Source: a virus | Strand: one strand, 5' to 3' | DNA: 33,210 nt | Virus record (IMG/VR): IMGVR_UViG_3300031707_000104 | Location: 1-33,210 of that record | In this document: one piece after another, positions 22,154 to 29,319 of the stretch | How positions within the stretch are numbered: the first letter of the stretch is position 1 | Layout of the letters: each line of letters opens with the position of its first letter | Made by a program: the position numbers and the translations under genes | The notes under the pieces: generated by a model | Told to the model about the DNA's origin: nothing | Database searches by the model: none | Seen by the model: the letters and a program-made list of their open reading frames with translations, nothing else

Positions 22154-22747
22154 ATGAAAAAATGTTTAATTTGTAAAACCTTAATTTGGGAACGGTCTAC
22201 TTATTGTAAAAAACACGATACTATAAATAGACGCTCTTATAAAGGAATCAACAATCCTAATTATAAAAATGGTAATTCTATTATTAAACATTATTGTCAA
22301 GATTGTAGAAAAGATATAACTCAAAATGCTAAACGATGTAAATTATGTAATCAAAAATATCTATATCCTAAAGGTAGAAAATATTCTAAATGTATCAACT
22401 GTGGCGAAACTACAAAAAGTTATAGAGCTAAAAGATGTGATAAATGTAATGCTATTTATTTAGGTATCAAATTTAGAGGAAAAAATCATCCTTGTTATAT
22501 CGATGGTCAAGGAGATAGTCCTTATACTTTAGAATTTAAATATATTAGAAAAGAAATTTTAATTAGAGATAAATACATTTGTCAAGTATGTAATAAACAA
22601 GGTACTCATGTACATCATATTGATTATAATAAACAGAATTGTGATAAAAATAATTTAATAAGTACTTGTAGTGTTTGCAATTTAAGAGCTAATTTTAATC
22701 GTGATTATTGGTATGCTTGTTTTAAATATATAATGAGGAACAAATGA
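22154..22747 (+). CDS. HNH endonuclease, paralogue of the 12118 gene
   Basis: A 197-residue protein with CxxC pairs (C4/C7, C48/C51, C62/C65, C80/C83, C95/C98) as zinc fingers, NNPNYKNG (33-40), and an HNH domain: C143/C146, HVHHIDYNKQN (152-162), N166/N167 and C172/C175. The ending FNRDYWYACFKYIM closely matches the other HNH gene at DNA level too, suggesting a fairly recent duplication or spread. It lies with no gap after the deformylase gene, and its stop overlaps the M50 protease start (ATGA). Confidence 0.85.
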   Translation: MKKCLICKTLIWERSTYCKKHDTINRRSYKGINNPNYKNGNSIIKHYCQDCRKDITQNAKRCKLCNQKYLYPKGRKYSKCINCGETTKSYRAKRCDKCNAIYLGIKFRGKNHPCYIDGQGDSPYTLEFKYIRKEILIRDKYICQVCNKQGTHVHHIDYNKQNCDKNNLISTCSVCNLRANFNRDYWYACFKYIMRNK

Positions 22748-23319
22748 TGGTATTGTTTTCAATAAGTTTAATAATAAGTATTTTGATACATGAAGCAGGT
22801 CATGCTATTGCTGCAAAATTATGTAACTGTGGAATAACAGAAATAGCAATTGGATTTGGAAAACCTTTATTTAAGAAAAAAATTGGAAATACTGTTTATC
22901 AAATTTGTCCAATATTGTTGGGAGGGTATGTTAAACTTAAAGATGAATTAATAATTAGTAAAGACCCACATGCATTTACTAATTTACCCTATCATAAAAA
23001 ATTTGCTATAACCGTAGCTGGAGTTATTGTTAATATATTAATGGGATTGATTTCTTTGTATTTAGGTAAAATAATTCTTAACTATCAATTATTTTATTTT
23101 GGCTATTTGAGTTTAATATTAGGAATAACTAATCTTCTTCCTATACCTGCATTTGATGGAAGTTATATTTTTTTAGTATGGTTAGAAAAATTTTTTGGAA
23201 AAGAAAAGGGTTATCGAATTATGGAAAAAGTGTGTAGAATAGGATTTATTACTATTATGATTATAAATATACTATGTTTGCCTTTATTAATTTATTATGT
23301 TAAAACAGGAGTTTTATAA
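22744..23319 (+). CDS. M50 intramembrane metalloprotease (SpoIVFB/RseP-like, no PDZ)
   Basis: Site-2-protease-type membrane zinc protease of 191 residues. Seen: HEAGH (16-20) in the first transmembrane helix; ICPILLGGYVKLKDE (54-68), the membrane re-entrant loop motif; NLLPIPAFDGS (130-140), the third zinc ligand Asp138 in the N-x-x-P-x-x-x-DG motif; about four hydrophobic helices. The PDZ domain of RseP and the CBS domain of SpoIVFB are absent, leaving a minimal catalytic unit. All zinc ligands are present, so it should be active. The two leading ATG codons are adjacent; the first forms the ATGA overlap. TAATG-coupled with the next membrane protein. Confidence 0.85.
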   Translation: MMVLFSISLIISILIHEAGHAIAAKLCNCGITEIAIGFGKPLFKKKIGNTVYQICPILLGGYVKLKDELIISKDPHAFTNLPYHKKFAITVAGVIVNILMGLISLYLGKIILNYQLFYFGYLSLILGITNLLPIPAFDGSYIFLVWLEKFFGKEKGYRIMEKVCRIGFITIMIINILCLPLLIYYVKTGVL

Positions 23320-23861
23320 TGAAAAAAATTAAATTAATTATTACCAATATTTATGCTTCTATTCTTCCTATTATTTGTGGTTTTTTAGGTGCTTTTGGTG
23401 GAGCAACTGGAGGCAATAAAGCAGCAAGAAGATATTTAATACCTTTATTAATTACAGGATTAGCTTACATGCAAACAGAAAGTATTTTAGTTTTAACTAT
23501 TTTAAGTATTATTGGATGGTTTTCTTTAGGATATGGAATTCCTGGAAATGAAGATGAAGGTTCCGCATTAGGTAGATTTTACTATAATTTATTTAATCGA
23601 AATCATTTTTTAGCGGATATTTTTACAAGAGGAACTATAGGATTATTAGTTACTCTTTCTCTTATTTCAATTCCAATAATTAAACATAATTGGTTTATAT
23701 ACATTTTATGTGGATTAGGAATTTGTAGTGTATATTCTTTTATTAGTTGGCGTAATTTAAGTCAATATAAATTATTTAAAATACAATTAAATTGGTCAGA
23801 AACTTTAACCTATGGGCTAATAACTTTACTTGCAGTTCTTATTATTAAAATAGGAGGATAA
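23319..23861 (+). CDS. Polytopic membrane protein next to the M50 protease
   Basis: A 180-residue protein with about five hydrophobic helices (about 9-29, 40-56, 56-72, 105-121, 160-178). The loop between the third and fourth is notable: GIPGNEDEGSALGR (73-86), with acidic and Gly residues. GGATGGNKAARRYLIP (27-42) follows the first helix. I do not recognise the family. Coupling by TAATG to the M50 protease suggests a functional partner, substrate or chaperone. Confidence 0.65.
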   Translation: MKKIKLIITNIYASILPIICGFLGAFGGATGGNKAARRYLIPLLITGLAYMQTESILVLTILSIIGWFSLGYGIPGNEDEGSALGRFYYNLFNRNHFLADIFTRGTIGLLVTLSLISIPIIKHNWFIYILCGLGICSVYSFISWRNLSQYKLFKIQLNWSETLTYGLITLLAVLIIKIGG

Positions 23862-23862
23862 A

Positions 23863-24420
23863 GTGAAGAAGAAAATCTCAAGAAAAAGAAAATTTGAACC
23901 AGAATTAAAAGTAGATGATATTTTATTAAAAAATCGTAAATTATTTTTATATGGAGAAATTAGTTCTTTAACTATTCAACCAATAGTTAAAAGTTTAATA
24001 GCATTAAATATTTTAAACACTGAACCAATTTATTTATTTATAAATAGTCCTGGTGGTAGTGTAAGTGATGGTTTTGCTTTAGTTGATACTATTAAATCAT
24101 TAAAAACTCCTGTCTATACTGTTATTATAGGAGAGGCTTGTTCTATGGGTGGATTGATTTCTATTGTAGGAGATGAACGTCTCATGACTAAAAATAGTTT
24201 TTTTATGGCACATGATATGCGTGGTGGTATTCATGGAGATTATTCTGGTAAGGTAGAATATAGAGCTGATTTTATTAAGAAATGTTGGAAGATGATAGAA
24301 GACCATTTAAAAACTTATACAAAATTAACAACACAAGATTTAGTAATTTTGCGTAATGGAGAATTATGGTTAACTCCTCAAGAATGTTTAAATAAAAGTG
24401 TTATAGATAGGATAATTTAA
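23863..24420 (+). CDS. ClpP-like serine protease, copy 1
   Basis: A 185-residue ClpP-fold protein. Seen: INSPGGSVSDG (60-70), nucleophile GEACSMGG with S94, catalytic-type MAHD with H117, and a C-terminal block RNGELWLTPQE. In ClpP the third triad member is an Asp in the equivalent of that last block (ERDRFLSAPEA); by alignment on the Ala/Thr-Pro it is Gly166 here. About 20 residues of basic N-terminal extension replace the axial-loop propeptide. No Clp ATPase is encoded in the window, so it would need a host ClpX/ClpC or act alone. GTG start with AGGAGG signal. Confidence 0.8.
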   Translation: MKKKISRKRKFEPELKVDDILLKNRKLFLYGEISSLTIQPIVKSLIALNILNTEPIYLFINSPGGSVSDGFALVDTIKSLKTPVYTVIIGEACSMGGLISIVGDERLMTKNSFFMAHDMRGGIHGDYSGKVEYRADFIKKCWKMIEDHLKTYTKLTTQDLVILRNGELWLTPQECLNKSVIDRII

Positions 24421-24423
24421 ATT

Positions 24424-24810
24424 ATGTCAATTATAAATAAATTAAAAATTTTAGCTGATAATAATAAAAAAGGCTATCCTTTTTCTGCTTGTATTGAATA
24501 TCAAGGTAGATATTATTATGCAGTTAATGAAGTAACTTCTAAAAAAGACCCTACAGCTCATGCAGAAGTTCAAGCAATAAGATTGGCTTGTAAAAAAGAA
24601 AAAACCTTTAATTTAAATGGGGGTAAAATTTATTCTTCGGGGTCTCCATGCCCCATGTGCCTCACTGCAATTGCTTGGGCAGAAATTAAAGAGGTATATT
24701 ATATTAATCCTTATTATGTAGCATTATCTAATAATTATTATTATGATAGACCTTCTGAAGATGTAAATGAATTTTTAAATTTGAAAAGAATAATTAAACA
24801 AATAAAATGA
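24424..24810 (+). CDS. Cytidine/guanine-type deaminase
   Basis: Zinc deaminase of 128 residues of the CDA superfamily. Seen: DPTAHAEVQAIRLACK (42-57), whose HAE gives the zinc ligand and proton-shuttling Glu, and SPCPMCLTAIAWAEI (74-88), the PCxxC zinc pair. The DPTAHAEV-x-AIR-x-ACK pattern is that of guanine deaminase (GuaD) and close relatives rather than dCMP deaminase. The aromatic C-terminus NPYYVALSNNYYYDRP and ending EDVNEFL also recall GuaD. The likely substrate is guanine or a related purine/pterin. Next to a BT1/MFS transporter gene. Confidence 0.8.
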   Translation: MSIINKLKILADNNKKGYPFSACIEYQGRYYYAVNEVTSKKDPTAHAEVQAIRLACKKEKTFNLNGGKIYSSGSPCPMCLTAIAWAEIKEVYYINPYYVALSNNYYYDRPSEDVNEFLNLKRIIKQIK

Positions 24811-24998
24811 ACCTAAAAGAATATTTAAAAATAAAAATTAAACCCGACACTCAACTAGATTTAGAATTAATTTATCAAGAATTAAGAAATTTGGGTCATC
24901 CTTATATTGATATTTATTGTACTATTAATGAAATTATTATTGAAAATATAAACAAAATATTAGAAGATTACTATAAAAAGAAAAATGAAAATCAATAA
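24807..24998 (+). CDS. Small helical protein, 63 aa
   Basis: ATGA overlap with the deaminase and a 14-nt overlap with the transporter. Product helical and acidic/Ile-rich (LDLELIYQELRNLGHPYIDI, then IENINKILEDYYKK), no membrane segment. No family recognised. Could be a regulatory partner of either neighbour, unproven. Confidence 0.55.
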   Translation: MNLKEYLKIKIKPDTQLDLELIYQELRNLGHPYIDIYCTINEIIIENINKILEDYYKKKNENQ

Positions 24999-26253
24999 AA
25001 AATTATTTTGGATTTATCTACTCTCAGGAGCCATCTATTTTACACAAGGCGTGGAAGGCTTACCTGGACTTAGTTTATTTTTATATCTTAAAGAAAAATT
25101 AGGATTTACTCCAGAAAAAATGATGTTAATTGCATCGATTACTGGAATAGCATGGATTATTAAACCTATCTTTGGCTATCTAATTGATAATTATCTTACT
25201 AAAAAGAAATGGATTGTTTTGTCTCTTTTAGGAAGTATAGGAATTGCTTTATTTATGGGATTAAATCCCATTTTAACTATACCAATCCTTATCCTTACTG
25301 GAATTATAGGAAATTATAATTCAGCTAGTAGAGATGTCGCAACAGATGGAATAATGTGCGTAGAGGGCAAGGAGACCGATAATTGTGATAAAATTCAGGC
25401 TATACAATGGACTTCTATTACTATTGCTTCTATTTTAGTAGGATTGGGTGGAGGATACATTGCAGAACATTTCTCTTATAAAGTAGGATATTTGTGTCTT
25501 ATTCCTATTTATTTACTTATCTTAGGAATTGTATTAAATTATAGAACAGTTGTATCAAAAAATAAAATAAAAGAAGATTCTTGTAATTATTGTAAATTTA
25601 GAATAGATTGTGGGGGAGATGAAAATAATATTTGTCAAGAATTTGAGCCTTTAGTAAAAAAGGTTAGTATTTTAAAAACTATTTATTCATATAAAGAACT
25701 ATTCCAAAATAAACAATTTTTATTAGCATGTTTATTTTTATTTCTTTATAAGTATTCTCCTAGTTTTGGAACCCCTTTAGCTTTTATTGAAAGAGATATT
25801 TTTAAATGGTCTGCTCAATGGCTAGGAACATTAGGAGCAATTATATCTTGTTTTGAAATTCTAGGAGCTATTATATTTTTTAAATTTTGTAAATCAATTA
25901 ATATTAAACGATGGTTGTATATTTCAGTATTTTTAGGAGCTTGTACTACATTATCCTATCTCTATTTTACACCAGTAACTGCTATAGTTTATGGAATTAT
26001 TTATGCTATTATGGGAATGGGAATTCATTTAATAGTAATGTCCTGGATGGCTAAATCAACCTTATCAGGTAAAGAAGCAACATCTTTTGCCTTACTTTGT
26101 TCAATTAATAATTTAGCTGCAGGAACTGCATCTAGTTTAAGTGGAGCATTTTTATTACCTTTAGTAGGATTAAAATTTTTAATAGTTATTTCTGCTTTTA
26201 CTAGTTTTTTGTGTTTACCTATTATTAAAAAATTGGAGATAAAAAATGGATAA
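24985..26253 (+). CDS. BT1-family (folate/biopterin-type) MFS transporter
   Basis: A 422-residue inner-membrane transporter with about 12 hydrophobic helices. Seen: AIYFTQGVEGLPGLSLFLYL (16-35), IAWIIKPIFGYLIDNYL (55-71, the loop 2-3 motif with Asp68), and NSASRDVATDGI (112-123), the signature shared by BT1 folate-biopterin transporters. The central cytoplasmic loop carries C200, C203, C209 and C217 (CNYC then C-x7-C), as if to bind a metal or iron-sulfur cluster. BT1 proteins are known from cyanobacteria, plants, trypanosomatids and some bacteria. A phage-borne complete transporter of this type is unusual. The substrate cannot be read from sequence. Confidence 0.8.
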   Translation: MKINKKLFWIYLLSGAIYFTQGVEGLPGLSLFLYLKEKLGFTPEKMMLIASITGIAWIIKPIFGYLIDNYLTKKKWIVLSLLGSIGIALFMGLNPILTIPILILTGIIGNYNSASRDVATDGIMCVEGKETDNCDKIQAIQWTSITIASILVGLGGGYIAEHFSYKVGYLCLIPIYLLILGIVLNYRTVVSKNKIKEDSCNYCKFRIDCGGDENNICQEFEPLVKKVSILKTIYSYKELFQNKQFLLACLFLFLYKYSPSFGTPLAFIERDIFKWSAQWLGTLGAIISCFEILGAIIFFKFCKSINIKRWLYISVFLGACTTLSYLYFTPVTAIVYGIIYAIMGMGIHLIVMSWMAKSTLSGKEATSFALLCSINNLAAGTASSLSGAFLLPLVGLKFLIVISAFTSFLCLPIIKKLEIKNG

Positions 26254-26893
26254 ATCATTTTTAGAAAAATTTAAAGAAGAAACTAAAGAAGAAATTTCTA
26301 AACTAAATTATAAAAAATATTTTTATCAATTTAGTGAAATAGAAAAAATTAAATTAGTTAAAGAAATGAAAGATATTGAAGTATTTTTTAAAGATGAATT
26401 AGAATTAGATGTTTATCCTATCTACGGTACCTTACTAGGAATGGTAAGGGATGATGATTTTATTGGTTGGGATACCGATGTTGACATGGCTTATTTAAGT
26501 AAATGCAACACAAATAAAGCAGTATTAAATGAATTTAATATGATTTGTAAATTTTTAGAAGAAAAAAAATTATTACTTACTAGAATAAAAACTGCTAGTC
26601 ATTTACACGTGTGGTCTCCAAATAAAGGATTAAGAATTGATTTGTGGATTTCTTGGATGGATAATAAAGGTAAATATCATTTAGTGTGGACTATCAGTGG
26701 AGAAATGGACTCTTCTATAATTTTACCATTTAAAACTATTCAATTTAAAAATTATACATTTCTTCAAATAAATAATCCAGAACAATATTTAAATGAGGCT
26801 TATCATAATTGGAGGATTCCTTTGAGTGGAACAGAAACTGTATGGAAAAAGAAACCTTTTGTATTTGAACTTGAACCCTGGCATGGAAAATAA
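26246..26893 (+). CDS. LicD-family phosphotransferase / nucleotidyltransferase-like
   Basis: A 215-residue LicD/fukutin-type protein. Seen: YPIYGTLLGMVRDDDFIGWD (57-76), DTDVDMAY (76-83) with the metal-binding acids, and LRIDLWISW (129-137) with the third Asp (D132). The family moves phosphocholine or a phospho-alcohol from CDP-linked or similar donors to sugars of teichoic acid or glycans. It is compact, without membrane segments. It overlaps the transporter gene by 8 nt. A TagD-like cytidylyltransferase gene lies 2.4 kb downstream, so the donor could be made by the phage itself. Confidence 0.8.
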   Translation: MDKSFLEKFKEETKEEISKLNYKKYFYQFSEIEKIKLVKEMKDIEVFFKDELELDVYPIYGTLLGMVRDDDFIGWDTDVDMAYLSKCNTNKAVLNEFNMICKFLEEKKLLLTRIKTASHLHVWSPNKGLRIDLWISWMDNKGKYHLVWTISGEMDSSIILPFKTIQFKNYTFLQINNPEQYLNEAYHNWRIPLSGTETVWKKKPFVFELEPWHGK

Positions 26894-26903
26894 AGGAGGA
26901 AAA

Positions 26904-27545
26904 ATGAATAAATTTTATCGAGATAATGAAGATGAAGAAATAACAGAACAAGAAGAAACTATCAGTAAAAAAGAAGAAAAATATACTGAAGAATTTTATT
27001 TTAGAATTCTTAACCATCATAGGTATATTTTGCTTTACGATGTAATTAATAATGTATCTGCAGATGTAGTAGTTTCTAAATTAATTGCTATGAATATTTT
27101 AAACAAAAAAGAACCTATTTATCTAGAAATAAACAGTCCAGGTGGGTCTGTTTCTGATGGTATTTCTATTATTAATGCAATAGAAAAAATAGAAGCTCCT
27201 GTAATTACAGTAATATCTGGGCAAGCATGTAGTATGGCTGCTTTAATCAGTATTGTAGGAGATAGAAGGTATATTTATCATAATTCTTATTGGATGCAGC
27301 ACAGTACTGCAGATGTAGTTGGAGATTATATTCAATATATTAAAGATAGAGTTAGGTTTTTGGGAGAGTTTGAAGCTCGTACAGAAAGAATTTTAAGAGA
27401 AAAAACAAAATTAACTAAAATGGATTTACATAAAATTAGAAGTGGTGAACTTTGGGTAAATGCTGAACAATCATTACTTAAAGGTATAGTAGATAAAATA
27501 ATTCAACCCAAATCTAAAAAGAAAATAATTAAAAGTTCTTTTTAA
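26904..27545 (+). CDS. ClpP-like serine protease, copy 2
   Basis: A 213-residue ClpP-fold protein and paralogue of the 23863 gene, sharing NSPGGSVSDG and the GELW-end block. Seen: EINSPGGSVSDG (75-86), QACSMAA with S110, YWMQHS with H133, and KIRSGELWVNAEQ near 178-190, in which the usual triad Asp is Gly (aligned), as in copy 1. A charged N-terminal extension (residues 1-30, Glu/Lys-rich) precedes the fold. The ATG at 26904 has AAAGGAGG and is preferred over an in-frame ATG at 26826 inside the LicD gene. Copies 1 and 2 could form a mixed ring, as in some chloroplast and actinobacterial ClpP systems. Confidence 0.8.
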   Translation: MNKFYRDNEDEEITEQEETISKKEEKYTEEFYFRILNHHRYILLYDVINNVSADVVVSKLIAMNILNKKEPIYLEINSPGGSVSDGISIINAIEKIEAPVITVISGQACSMAALISIVGDRRYIYHNSYWMQHSTADVVGDYIQYIKDRVRFLGEFEARTERILREKTKLTKMDLHKIRSGELWVNAEQSLLKGIVDKIIQPKSKKKIIKSSF

Positions 27546-27554
27546 AGGAAATTT

Positions 27555-28091
27555 ATGGATATTTATTTCGTATCTGATTTTCATCTCGGTCATTTTAATA
27601 TAATACGTTATACAAATAGACCCTTCTCTGCTTTAGAAGAAATGGATTCCGTTATAATTAGAAAATTTAATGAACGAGTAAAAGAAGATGATTTAGTTTT
27701 CTTTTTGGGAGATTTCTGCATGAAAACTTCATCTGAAGCAAAAGAAGCTCCTAAAAATGCTTTTGAATATTATCGTAGTCAATTAATATGTAAAAATATT
27801 ATATTTATTCGTGGAAATCATGATAATAATAATTCTACCAAAACTCCAATAGAATCTATTGTTATCAATCATGGAGGGGAACGGATTTATTTAACCCATA
27901 ATCCTAAGTATGCCAAAAAAGATTTTCATTTAAATTTCTGTGGACATGTTCATGATAAATGGAAATTCCAAAAAATAGACAGAAATTCTTATATAGTTAA
28001 TCTTTCAGTAGAAAATTGGGATTATTATCCTATTACTTTTAATGAAATTAATCAACATTTTTCTATTTGGAGAAAATCAGGAGAAAAATGA
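27555..28091 (+). CDS. Metallophosphoesterase, calcineurin-like
   Basis: Two-metal phosphoesterase of 178 residues. Seen: SDFHLGH (7-13) with D8 and H10; LGDF (51-54); RGNHD (86-90); LTHNP (113-117); CGHVHDKW (129-136). All five motifs are intact, unlike the SbcD-like protein. Small stand-alone phage members act on phosphodiesters or phosphomonoesters, and the substrate is unknown. Lying between the ClpP-like and SDR genes in the wall/lipid block, it could hydrolyse a nucleotide-linked intermediate. AAAGGAA binding site; ATGA overlap with the next gene. Confidence 0.8.
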   Translation: MDIYFVSDFHLGHFNIIRYTNRPFSALEEMDSVIIRKFNERVKEDDLVFFLGDFCMKTSSEAKEAPKNAFEYYRSQLICKNIIFIRGNHDNNNSTKTPIESIVINHGGERIYLTHNPKYAKKDFHLNFCGHVHDKWKFQKIDRNSYIVNLSVENWDYYPITFNEINQHFSIWRKSGEK

Positions 28092-28825
28092 AAGCATTAA
28101 TTACAGGAAGTACAAAAGGTATAGGAAAACAAATAGGTATAGATTTATTAGATAAAGATTATTTTGTTTATTTTAATGGACATACACAAGAATCTACAAA
28201 AAAATTAGAAAAAGAAATTTCTTATAGAGATTGTGATACAGATTATCTTCCTACGTTTAATATTGTTTGTCAGGATTTATCTACTATAGAATCCAATATT
28301 AGTTTAGGAAATTATTTTAAAGAAAATAATAAGTATTTAGATGTATTGGTTCTTAATTTAGGTATAACAGATAGAACTCCTTTTGGAGAAATTAAACCTT
28401 CTGAATGGAATAAAGTATTAGAAACTAATTTATCTGGAGCGTTTTTCTTAATTCAATCTTTAAAAGATAACATAAATGAAAATGGAAAAATAATATTTAT
28501 AAGTTCTATTTCTGGATGCACTACAGATTCAACTTCTATTGCTTATGGAGTCTCAAAAGGAGCAATCCATATTTTGGTACCTTATCTTGCTAAAGAATTT
28601 GCTGATAAGAAGATTACAGTAAATGCTGTAGCACCTGGATATATAGTAACAGAATGGCATAAAGACAAATCTAAGGCACAACTCAAGAGAATAGAAAAGA
28701 AATGTCTTGCTAATAGATTAGGTATTCCAGAAGAGGTTTCTAAGGTAGTTTTGGCGATTATTGATAATGATTTTATTAATGCTCAAATCATAAGAGTAGA
28801 TGGAGGTTTCGGATGCAAATTATAG
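28088..28825 (+). CDS. Short-chain dehydrogenase/reductase
   Basis: NAD(P)-dependent oxidoreductase of 245 residues. Seen: TGSTKGIGK (6-14), the dinucleotide-binding Gly motif; LNLG (89-92) in place of NNAG; N114; SSISG (139-143) with the catalytic Ser; YGVSK (153-157); and NAVAPGYIVTEW (179-190). Closest in style to 3-oxoacyl-ACP reductase (FabG) and alditol dehydrogenases, but substrate specificity cannot be told. Complete and likely active. ATG at 28088 with AGGAG signal is preferred over an upstream in-frame start at 28067. Overlaps the next gene by 13 nt. Confidence 0.85.
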   Translation: MKALITGSTKGIGKQIGIDLLDKDYFVYFNGHTQESTKKLEKEISYRDCDTDYLPTFNIVCQDLSTIESNISLGNYFKENNKYLDVLVLNLGITDRTPFGEIKPSEWNKVLETNLSGAFFLIQSLKDNINENGKIIFISSISGCTTDSTSIAYGVSKGAIHILVPYLAKEFADKKITVNAVAPGYIVTEWHKDKSKAQLKRIEKKCLANRLGIPEEVSKVVLAIIDNDFINAQIIRVDGGFGCKL

Positions 28826-29319
28826 AATTTAATCCCAAATTATTAGAAGATTTTTTTAATATTAAAGTTAGAGAAGCATGTAAAAGTTGTAAAAGATTTG
28901 GAAAAAAAGTCACCTGTCCTCCTTATATAGATTCTATTGATTACTATAAAAATCTTTTACCTTATTATCGGTATGGAGTATTAATTATAGAAAAATTTTT
29001 AATAAAAGACTATACCATGTCTACTTGGCAAGAATTAGGTGCTTATTCTAGCAAAATTATTCATAATCAATTATTAGAAGAAAGAAATAAATTATTAGAA
29101 AGAGGGATTTTTTCCATTATATTTGGGGCAGGGTCTTGTAAATTCTGTTCAGAAATTTGTACATTTCCATGTAAACATCCTGAAAAATCTGTAGTGCCTA
29201 TTGAAGCAACAGGGTTAGATGTTATAGGTTTAGTTTATGAATTAACAAAAATAGAACTAAAATTTCCTGTAGAAAACCAAGGATTTTTTTATAGAATAGG
29301 AATGATGCTTTATGATTAA
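28813..29319 (+). CDS. DUF2284-like cysteine-rich metal protein
   Basis: A 168-residue protein matching from memory the DUF2284 predicted metal-binding family: C23-x-x-C26 and C35-PP at the N-terminus, then GAGSCKFC (106-112), C116 and C120 near the C-terminus, and a conserved EATGLDVIGL (132-141). Seven cysteines suggest an iron-sulfur or zinc site. The family is typical of anaerobes and methanogens, and its activity is not established. It overlaps both neighbours (13 and 8 nt). A role with the SDR is possible by co-transcription only. Confidence 0.7.
   Translation: MQIIEFNPKLLEDFFNIKVREACKSCKRFGKKVTCPPYIDSIDYYKNLLPYYRYGVLIIEKFLIKDYTMSTWQELGAYSSKIIHNQLLEERNKLLERGIFSIIFGAGSCKFCSEICTFPCKHPEKSVVPIEATGLDVIGLVYELTKIELKFPVENQGFFYRIGMMLYD

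Noticed and set aside
26826-26904. Longer second ClpP-like protein starting inside the LicD gene
   Set aside because: The ATG at 26904 has AAAGGAGG at the right distance, and the extra 26 residues match nothing.
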